From Burkholderiaceae bacterium (GTDB lineage Bacteria > Pseudomonadota > Gammaproteobacteria > Burkholderiales > Burkholderiaceae): DNA of 12,204 bases. The stretch spans positions 1-12,204 of the forward strand of contig JASLEM010000433.1 of assembly GCA_030151165.1 (NCBI GenBank). Reading direction: 5' to 3'. Numbering within the stretch: position 1 is the first letter of the stretch; each line of letters begins with the position of its first letter. A model generated the notes under the pieces. That model had not been told where the DNA came from. It made no database searches and saw only the letters and a list, made by a program, of their open reading frames with translations. The translations under genes were made by a program, and so were the position numbers. Below, piece by piece: positions 6,923 through 12,204 of this stretch.

Positions 6923-6944
6923 TTTACGTTTACGTAAACGTCAA
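6923..6944. promoter_or_regulatory. LiuR-type operator before liuA
   Basis: The centre is a perfect 16-bp palindrome, ACGTTTACGTAAACGT (6926-6941), with TT and AA extending the symmetry at 6923-6924 and 6943-6944. It shares TTTACGTnAACGTCAA with the operator before liuR. It covers the -35 box and spacer of the liuA promoter, so LiuR bound here could repress, or in MerR fashion remodel, that promoter. Confidence 0.85.
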
Positions 6945-6951
6945 CTAAAAT
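6923..6951 (+). promoter_or_regulatory. liuA: Promoter of the liuA operon
   Basis: TTTACG (6923-6928) matches a -35 box at 4 of 6 positions, and TAAAAT (6946-6951) matches a -10 box at 5 of 6, with a 17-bp spacer. Transcription would begin around 6958-6960, leaving a leader of about 30 bases before the ATG at 6991. Confidence 0.65.
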
Positions 6952-6977
6952 TCGGCGCAGAAAATCAACTTGCGCCC

Positions 6978-6983
6978 AGGAGA
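6978..6983 (+). promoter_or_regulatory. liuA: Ribosome binding site that fixes the liuA start
   Basis: AGGAGA sits 7 bp before the ATG at 6991. An in-frame TTG at 6970 lies upstream of this site and has none of its own, so the ATG is preferred. Confidence 0.85.
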
Positions 6984-6990
6984 CGACCAG

Positions 6991-8172
6991 ATGAGCAACC
7001 TACCCGGCCTGAACTTCATGCTCGGCGAAGACATCGACGCGCTGCGCGACGCCGTGCACGCGTTCGCCCAGGCCGAGATCGCGCCGCGCGCGGCCGAGAT
7101 CGACCGCAGCGACCAGTTTCCGATGGACCTGTGGGGGAAGATGGGCGAGCTGGGCGTCCTCGGCATCACCGTGCCCGAGGAATACGGCGGCGCGCAGATG
7201 GGCTACCTCGCCCACATGATCGCGATGGAGGAGATCAGCCGCGCGAGCGCGTCGGTCGGCCTCAGCTACGGCGCGCACTCGAACCTGTGCGTCAACCAGC
7301 TCAAGCGCAACGGCAGCGAGGCGCAGAAGCGCAAGTACCTGCCCAAGCTGATCTCGGGCGAGCACGTGGGCGCGCTGGCGATGAGCGAGCCGAACGCCGG
7401 CTCCGACGTCATCAGCATGAAGCTCAAGGCCGAGGACAAGGGCGGCTACTACCTGCTCAACGGCTCGAAGATGTGGATCACCAACGGCCCCGACGCCGAT
7501 ACCCTGGTGGTGTATGCGAAGAGCGAGCCCGAGCTGGGCGCGCGCGGCGTCACGGCCTTCATCATCGAGAAGGGCATGAAGGGCTTCTCCATCGCGCAGA
7601 AGCTCGACAAGCTCGGCATGCGCGGCAGCCACACCGGCGAGCTCGTCTTCAACAACGTCGAAGTCCCGGCGGAGAACATCCTCGGCAGCCTCAACGGCGG
7701 CGCCAAGGTGCTGATGTCGGGCCTCGACTACGAGCGCGCCGTGCTCGCCGCCGGCCCGATCGGCATCATGCAGTCGGTGATGGACAACGTCGTCCCGTAC
7801 ATCCACGACCGCAAGCAGTTCGGGCAGTCGATCGGCGAGTTCCAGCTGATCCAGGGCAAGGTCGCGGACATGTACACCGTGCTGCAGGCCGGCCGCGCGT
7901 TCTGCTACACGGTCGGCAAGAACCTCGACGCGCTCGGCGCCGAGCACGTGCGCCAGGTGCGCAAGGACTGCGCCTCCGTCATCCTGTGGTGCGCCGAGAA
8001 GGCGACCTGGATGGCCGGCGAAGGCGTGCAGATCTTCGGCGGCAACGGCTACATCAACGAGTACCCGCTCGGCCGCCTGTGGCGCGACGCCAAACTCTAC
8101 GAGATCGGCGCCGGCACCAGCGAGATCCGCCGCATGCTGATCGGCCGCGAGCTCTTCGCCGAGACGATGTGA
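6991..8172 (+). CDS. liuA: Isovaleryl-CoA dehydrogenase
   Basis: LiuA is an FAD-dependent acyl-CoA dehydrogenase that oxidises isovaleryl-CoA to 3-methylcrotonyl-CoA in leucine degradation, passing electrons to electron-transfer flavoprotein. The 393-residue product has the family's usual length. Signature regions are [12 protein letters not shown] (128-139) and KMWITNG (160-166), both flavin/substrate contacts, and [19 protein letters not shown] with [12 protein letters not shown] near the C-terminus. The catalytic base of isovaleryl-CoA dehydrogenases sits in the helix read here as [13 protein letters not shown]; the Glu is residue 248. This placement separates it from short- and medium-chain enzymes, where the base is near the C-terminus (the YE in YEIGAG is kept as sequence but the 248 Glu fits IVD). 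It has its own operator-covered promoter and starts a five-gene run. Confidence 0.95.
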   Translation: MSNLPGLNFMLGEDIDALRDAVHAFAQAEIAPRAAEIDRSDQFPMDLWGKMGELGVLGITVPEEYGGAQMGYLAHMIAMEEISRASASVGLSYGAHSNLCVNQLKRNGSEAQKRKYLPKLISGEHVGALAMSEPNAGSDVISMKLKAEDKGGYYLLNGSKMWITNGPDADTLVVYAKSEPELGARGVTAFIIEKGMKGFSIAQKLDKLGMRGSHTGELVFNNVEVPAENILGSLNGGAKVLMSGLDYERAVLAAGPIGIMQSVMDNVVPYIHDRKQFGQSIGEFQLIQGKVADMYTVLQAGRAFCYTVGKNLDALGAEHVRQVRKDCASVILWCAEKATWMAGEGVQIFGGNGYINEYPLGRLWRDAKLYEIGAGTSEIRRMLIGRELFAETM

Positions 8173-8174
8173 GC

Positions 8175-8804
8175 ATGACGCGCGACGCCACCACCGCCCG
8201 CCTGCCGCTGCCCGTGCTGCAGGGCGAGCGCTGCGTGCTGCGTGCGCTCGTCGCGGGGGATGCGGCGTCGCTGCGGCGGCATGCCGACGACGTCGACGTC
8301 GCCCGCAACCTCTTCGACGGCTTTCCAACGCCGTACACGCCGGCGCACGCCGACGCCTGGTGCGCGCGCGACGCGAACTCCGGCATGTTCGGCTACGTCT
8401 GGGGCATCGTCGTCGACGGCGAGGTCGTCGGCTGCATCGCGCTCGCGCCGCAGGCGGGCTGGCTGCGCTGCAACGCGGAGATCGGCTACTGGCTCGGCAA
8501 GGCGCACTGGCGGCGCGGCATCACGTCGGACGCGGTGCGGCAGGTGACCGACTGGGCCTTCGCGGTGCTGCCCGAAGTCACGCGCATCTTCGCGCCGTCG
8601 TTCGCCTGGAACGAGGGCTCGCAGGCCGTCGCGCGGCGCTGCGGCTACGCGCGCGAAGGCGTCCAGAAGCAGGCCGCGATCAAGGACGGCGAGGTCGTCG
8701 ACCGCGTGTTCTGGGCAAGCTACCGAACCACGGTCGAACGCCGCGCGGCCAACATCGACGCGGCGCTCGCGATCACCGCCAGCATCGCGATGGAACGCGG
8801 CTGA
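8175..8804 (+). CDS. GNAT-family N-acetyltransferase (RimJ/RimL-like)
   Basis: This 209-residue protein fits the GNAT acetyltransferase fold that uses acetyl-CoA, in the RimJ/RimL-like branch that acetylates protein N-termini or small amines. Seen are an N-terminal strand with GERCVLRALVAGDAASL, a central EIGYWLGKAHWRRGITSDAV (about 97-116) that aligns with the acetyl-CoA-binding motif A region (the usual QxxGxG is altered to WRRGI), and a NEGSQAVARRCGYAREG segment typical of motif B. The C-terminal 25 residues are Ala-rich. Its ATG is only 2 bp after the liuA stop, so it is co-transcribed and perhaps translationally coupled with it. Substrate cannot be told; a role in leucine catabolism is not shown by sequence. 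Confidence 0.85.
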   Translation: MTRDATTARLPLPVLQGERCVLRALVAGDAASLRRHADDVDVARNLFDGFPTPYTPAHADAWCARDANSGMFGYVWGIVVDGEVVGCIALAPQAGWLRCNAEIGYWLGKAHWRRGITSDAVRQVTDWAFAVLPEVTRIFAPSFAWNEGSQAVARRCGYAREGVQKQAAIKDGEVVDRVFWASYRTTVERRAANIDAALAITASIAMERG

Positions 8805-8835
8805 GCCGCGGCCCCGACCGCAACCACGAGAGACC

Positions 8836-9549
8836 ATGAACAACGACGACACCAACGACCGCGACCTCGGCGAGCTCTTCGCCAAGAACACCCGCTGGGC
8901 CGAAGGCATGGAACGCCGCAGCCCGGGCTTCTTCACGAGCCTGCTGACGCAGCAGACGCCGCAGTACCTGTGGATCGGCTGCGCCGACAGCCGCGTGCCG
9001 GCCAACGAGCTCGTCGGCCTGCTGCCGGGCGACGTGTTCGTGCACCGCAATGTCGCCAACGTCGTCGCGCACTCCGACCTCAACGCGCTGTCGGTGATCC
9101 AGTACGCGGTCGACGCGCTGAAGGTGCGCCACATCATCGTCGTCGGCCACTCGCGCTGCGGCGGCGTGACGGCGGCGTTGAACAACACGCGCGTCGGCGT
9201 CGTCGACAACTGGCTGCGCCACGTGCAGGACGTGCGCAACGCGCATCACGAGTTCCTGCAGTCGCTGCCGGAAGACAAGCGCGTCGACGCGCTCGTCGAG
9301 CTCAACGTGCTGGAGCAGGCGCGCAACGTCTGCCTGTCGACCGTCGTCGAGGACGCGTGGCAGCGCGGGCAGAGCGTCGTCGTGCACGGCTGGGTCTACG
9401 GCCTGCACAACGGCCTGCTCGAGGACCTGAGCTTCACGGTGGAGACGATGGACGACGTCGCCCCGGCCTACCAGCGCGCGCTGTTCGCGCTGCGCGTGCG
9501 CCACCTGCCGGCGCCCGTGGCGACGTCGCCGCAGGAAGATCGCGGCTGA
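8836..9549 (+). CDS. can: Beta-class carbonic anhydrase
   Basis: This cytoplasmic zinc enzyme interconverts CO2 and bicarbonate. The 237-residue protein carries the beta-class site: WIGCADSRV, with zinc ligand Cys49 and the Asp51/Arg53 dyad, and [10 protein letters not shown], with His105 and Cys108. [10 protein letters not shown] (68-77) is also typical. There is no signal peptide. GAGAGA at 8828-8833 precedes the ATG closely. The gene lies 31 bp after the acetyltransferase and overlaps the aceK start by 1 bp (TGATG). In this leucine operon its bicarbonate product would suit the biotin-dependent methylcrotonyl-CoA carboxylase step that follows LiuA; this is inference from pathway chemistry. 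Confidence 0.95.
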   Translation: MNNDDTNDRDLGELFAKNTRWAEGMERRSPGFFTSLLTQQTPQYLWIGCADSRVPANELVGLLPGDVFVHRNVANVVAHSDLNALSVIQYAVDALKVRHIIVVGHSRCGGVTAALNNTRVGVVDNWLRHVQDVRNAHHEFLQSLPEDKRVDALVELNVLEQARNVCLSTVVEDAWQRGQSVVVHGWVYGLHNGLLEDLSFTVETMDDVAPAYQRALFALRVRHLPAPVATSPQEDRG

Positions 9550-11390
9550 TGTTCCCGCGCCAGCTCGACGACCCGAACGCGTTCGCGATCGCGCAGGCGA
9601 TCGTCGAGGGCTTCGATCGCCACTACGAGCTGTTCACCGCGACCTGCCGCGTCGCGAAGACGCGCTTCGAGCAGGCCGACTGGCAAGGCCAGCAGAAGGC
9701 GCAGGGCGACCGCATCGCGTTCTACGACATGCGCGTCGAGGAAGCCACCGAGCGGCTGCACCGCGAATTCAACGCGGAGAGCCTGTCGGCGGATGCCTGG
9801 CAGCACGTCAAGCTGCACTACATCGGCCTGCTGACCGACCACCTGCGCCCGGAGCTGGCCGAGACCTTCTTCAACTCGGTGACGACGAAGATCCTGCACC
9901 GCAGCTACTTCCGCAACGACTTCATCTTCGTGCGCCCGGCGATCGCCACCGAGTACATCGAGAGCGACGAGCCCGGCGCGAAGCCGACGTACCGCGTGTA
10001 CTACCCGTCGCGCGAGACGCTGCACGAGACGTGCATGCGCGTCGTCACCAACTTCCAGCTCGACGTCGAGTTCGAGGACCTGCGGCGCGACGTCGACCAG
10101 GTGCTGGACGCCCTGCTGCGCGGCCTGAAGGACACGCGCTTTCGCGCCAACTTCCAGGTGCAGGTGCTGTCGTCGCTGTTCTTCCGCAACAAGGGCGCGT
10201 ACGTCGTCGGCAAGATCGTCAACGGGTTCAGCGAGCTGCCGTTCGCGCTGCCGATCCTGCACGGCGACCGCGGGCTGCTGGTGATCGACACCGCGCTGAT
10301 CGGCCCCGACGAGCTCGAGCTGCTGTTCAGCTTCGCGCGCGCCTACTTCATGGTCGACATGGAGATCCCGAGCGCCTACGTGCAGTTCCTGCGCTCGCTG
10401 ATGCCGCGCAAGTCGCGCGCCGAGCTCTACTCGCAGGTCGGCCTGCAGAAGCACGGCAAGAACCTGTTCTACCGCGACCTGCTGTTCCACCTGCGCCACT
10501 CGAGCGACAAGTTCCGCATCGCGCCCGGCATCAAGGGCATGGTGATGCTCGTGTTCGACCTGCCGTCGTTCCCGTTCGTCTTCAAGATCATCAAGGATTT
10601 CTACCCGCCGCAGAAGGACACCACGCGCGAGCAGATCATGGGCAAGTACCTGCTCGTGAAGCAGCACGACCGCGTCGGCCGCATGGCGGACACCCTCGAG
10701 TTCTCCGACGTCGCCTTTCCCCGCGCGCGCTTCGAGGAGGAACTGGTCGCGGAGCTGAAGCACTTCTGCGGCAGCCTGATCGAGGAAGACGGCGACATGC
10801 TCGTGATCCGCCACGTCTACATCGAGCGCCGCATGGTGCCGCTCAACATCTACCTGCAGGACGCCAACCCGCAGCAGATCGCGCAGGCCGTCGTCGAGTA
10901 CGGCAACGCGATCAAGGATCTCGTCTCCGCCAACATCTTCCCCGGCGACATGCTGTGGAAGAACTTCGGCGTGACGCGCCACGGCAAGGTCGTCTTCTAC
11001 GACTACGACGAGATCGAGTACCTCACCGACTGCAACTTCCGCCGCGTGCCCGCGCCGCGCAACGAGGAGGAAGAGATGTCGGGCGAGATCTGGTACAAGG
11101 TCGGCCCGAAGGACGTGTTCCCCGAGACCTTCGAGCCGTTCCTGCTCGGCAACCCGGCCGTGCGCGAAGTCTTCATGGCGCAGCACGCCGACCTGCTCGA
11201 CGCCGCCTATTGGCAAGGGCACCAGGAGCGCATCATGGCGGGGTACGTCCACGACGTGTTCCCGTACGACCCGTCCAAGCGCTTCAGCGCCCAGCGCCAG
11301 GCGGGCCACGCGGCCCGCGCGCCCGCGCTCGCGAGCGAGGACGACCTTCCCTCATCCGATGCGACGGCCGACCTGCCGTCGCAAGCCTGA
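9549..11390 (+). CDS. aceK: Isocitrate dehydrogenase kinase/phosphatase
   Basis: AceK phosphorylates isocitrate dehydrogenase to switch it off and removes the phosphate to reactivate it, thereby steering isocitrate between the TCA cycle and the glyoxylate bypass. The 613-residue product has the AceK regulatory N-terminal half and an atypical kinase domain. Seen are PGIKGMVM (326-333, nucleotide loop), FKIIKD with Lys346, DMLWKNFG with Asp467 and Asn472, and FYDYDEI with Asp485 and Asp487. These lie 10 residues later than the matching E. coli residues as I recall them (Lys336, Asp457, Asn462, Asp475, Asp477). The C-terminal 33 or so residues (after about 580) are Ala/Ser-rich, with no match to the core, and make it longer than E. 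coli AceK. The ATG overlaps the can stop by one base and has AGGAAGA 9 bp upstream. Confidence 0.97.
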   Translation: MFPRQLDDPNAFAIAQAIVEGFDRHYELFTATCRVAKTRFEQADWQGQQKAQGDRIAFYDMRVEEATERLHREFNAESLSADAWQHVKLHYIGLLTDHLRPELAETFFNSVTTKILHRSYFRNDFIFVRPAIATEYIESDEPGAKPTYRVYYPSRETLHETCMRVVTNFQLDVEFEDLRRDVDQVLDALLRGLKDTRFRANFQVQVLSSLFFRNKGAYVVGKIVNGFSELPFALPILHGDRGLLVIDTALIGPDELELLFSFARAYFMVDMEIPSAYVQFLRSLMPRKSRAELYSQVGLQKHGKNLFYRDLLFHLRHSSDKFRIAPGIKGMVMLVFDLPSFPFVFKIIKDFYPPQKDTTREQIMGKYLLVKQHDRVGRMADTLEFSDVAFPRARFEEELVAELKHFCGSLIEEDGDMLVIRHVYIERRMVPLNIYLQDANPQQIAQAVVEYGNAIKDLVSANIFPGDMLWKNFGVTRHGKVVFYDYDEIEYLTDCNFRRVPAPRNEEEEMSGEIWYKVGPKDVFPETFEPFLLGNPAVREVFMAQHADLLDAAYWQGHQERIMAGYVHDVFPYDPSKRFSAQRQAGHAARAPALASEDDLPSSDATADLPSQA

Positions 11391-11460
11391 ACGGCCCGAC
11401 TCCGCGACCCACGGATCGACGCGGCCGTCCATTTTCCCCTCGCAAGACCAGGAGTTTTCC

Positions 11461-12204
11461 ATGTCCGATTCCATCGTCATCGTTTCCGCCGCCCGCACGC
11501 CGATCGGCGGCATGCTGGGCGATTTCTCGTCGCTCGCCGCGTGGGAGCTGGGGGCCACCGCGATCAAGGCGGCCGTCGAGCGCGCGGGCGTGCCGGGCGA
11601 CGCGATCGACGAGGCGCTGATCGGCAACTGCCTGATGGCCGGCCAGGGCCAGGCGCCCGCGCGCCAGGCCGTGCGCCGCGCCGGCCTGCCCGACTCGGCG
11701 GGCGCCGTCACGCTCAGCAAGATGTGCGGCTCCGGCATGCGCGCGATGATGTTCGCGCACGACATGCTGCTGGCCGGCAGCGCCAACGTGATGGTCGCCG
11801 GCGGCATGGAGAGCATGACCAACGCGCCGCACCTGATGTTCGCGCGCAAGGGCGTGCGCTACGGCGCCGCGCAGATGTTCGACCACATGGCGCTCGACGG
11901 CCTGGAAGATGCCTACGACCGCGGCCGCGCGATGGGCGTGTTCGCCGAGTCGTGCGTCGCCAAGTACGGCTTCACGCGCGAGGCGCAGGACGCCTTCGCG
12001 ATCACGTCGACGAAGCGCGCCAAGGAAGCCAACGAGAGCGGCGCGTTCGACTGGGAAATCGCGCCCGTCACGATGCAGGGCAAGGCCGGCGACACCGTCG
12101 TCAAGTTCGACGAGCAGCCGTTCAAGGCCAAGCTCGACAAGATCCCGTCGCTCAAGCCCGCGTTCAAGAAGGACGGCACGATCACCGCCGCCAACGCCTC
12201 GAGC
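11461..12204 (+). CDS. Acetyl-CoA acetyltransferase (thiolase), 3' truncated by window
   Basis: This thiolase of the acetoacetyl-CoA type would cleave acetoacetyl-CoA into two acetyl-CoA, or run the reverse condensation. The frame is open from the ATG to the end of the window, giving 248 of about 390 residues. Family features are VIVSAARTPIGG at the start, LSKMCGSGMRAM with the acyl-accepting Cys89, GGMESMTNAPHLM and a GVFAESCVAKYGFTREAQD helix. The second active-site block (GHPxGxSG with Cys) lies beyond the window. AGGAG at 11450-11454 is a good ribosome site 6 bp upstream. It is 70 bp after aceK and in the same direction, so it is probably part of the operon, and acetoacetate from leucine would be its natural source of substrate. 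Confidence 0.93.
   Translation, partial: MSDSIVIVSAARTPIGGMLGDFSSLAAWELGATAIKAAVERAGVPGDAIDEALIGNCLMAGQGQAPARQAVRRAGLPDSAGAVTLSKMCGSGMRAMMFAHDMLLAGSANVMVAGGMESMTNAPHLMFARKGVRYGAAQMFDHMALDGLEDAYDRGRAMGVFAESCVAKYGFTREAQDAFAITSTKRAKEANESGAFDWEIAPVTMQGKAGDTVVKFDEQPFKAKLDKIPSLKPAFKKDGTITAANASS

Noticed and set aside
6889..6925. AAATCG/CGATTT inverted repeat at the end of liuR
   Set aside because: Six A/T-rich pairs around a long loop and no T-run. It overlaps the liuA operator flank and gives no support for termination.
9468..11309. 613-codon open frame on the - strand opposite can and aceK
   Set aside because: It lies fully opposite AceK, whose catalytic residues are all in place, and reads as biased low-complexity sequence. 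It is a shadow.
11391..11428. ACGGCC/GGCCGT inverted repeat between aceK and the thiolase, followed by ATTTT
   Set aside because: A 6-bp stem with a 26-base loop and only four T residues is too weak to call a terminator. The genes are more likely co-transcribed.

Overview
The window is a gene-dense, high-GC stretch of a Gram-negative chromosome. Gene content and order (glyQ-glyS-gmhB-like-plsC-YgjP-like, then a LiuR-controlled leucine block with aceK) suggest a betaproteobacterium of the order Burkholderiales, perhaps near Rubrivivax, Leptothrix or Roseateles. This placement comes from recognising protein families and gene order, not from a database search. There is no sign of phage, insertion sequences, CRISPR arrays, tRNA or rRNA. 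Most of it is ordinary core genome.

Left block, + strand, 2-4999: the 3' half of glyQ, then glyS (4-bp ATGA overlap), a GmhB-like HAD protein, a PlsC-type acyltransferase and a YgjP-like (DUF45) zinc metallopeptidase. Spacings are short (about 40 bp), so this is probably one operon joining glycyl-tRNA charging with envelope lipid and LPS genes. Two proteins are unusual. The GmhB-like protein has lost the nucleophilic aspartate of the HAD family. The metallopeptidase carries, in a disordered N-terminal tail, an exact copy of the consensus bacterial sliding-clamp binding pentapeptide QLSLF.

Middle, 5000-5301: a non-coding stretch between convergent genes. It starts with a 16-bp tandem duplication spanning the metallopeptidase stop codon, holds several small hairpins, and ends in a strong intrinsic terminator followed by a weaker second one, all oriented for the + strand.

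Right block, 5302-12204: a metallo-beta-lactamase-fold hydrolase on the - strand diverges from liuR, a MerR-family regulator. liuR is followed by liuA (isovaleryl-CoA dehydrogenase), a GNAT acetyltransferase, a beta-carbonic anhydrase, aceK (isocitrate dehydrogenase kinase/phosphatase) and the 5' two-thirds of a thiolase. Two near-identical palindromic LiuR-type operators lie in the MBL-liuR gap and in the liuR-liuA gap (15 of 16 core bases identical). Read together, this is a leucine/isovalerate catabolism module. LiuA starts the acyl-CoA part, carbonic anhydrase could supply bicarbonate to methylcrotonyl-CoA carboxylase (expected further on), the thiolase would split acetoacetyl-CoA, and AceK would set the flux of the resulting acetyl-CoA between the TCA cycle and the glyoxylate bypass. 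The MBL hydrolase is probably under the same regulator.
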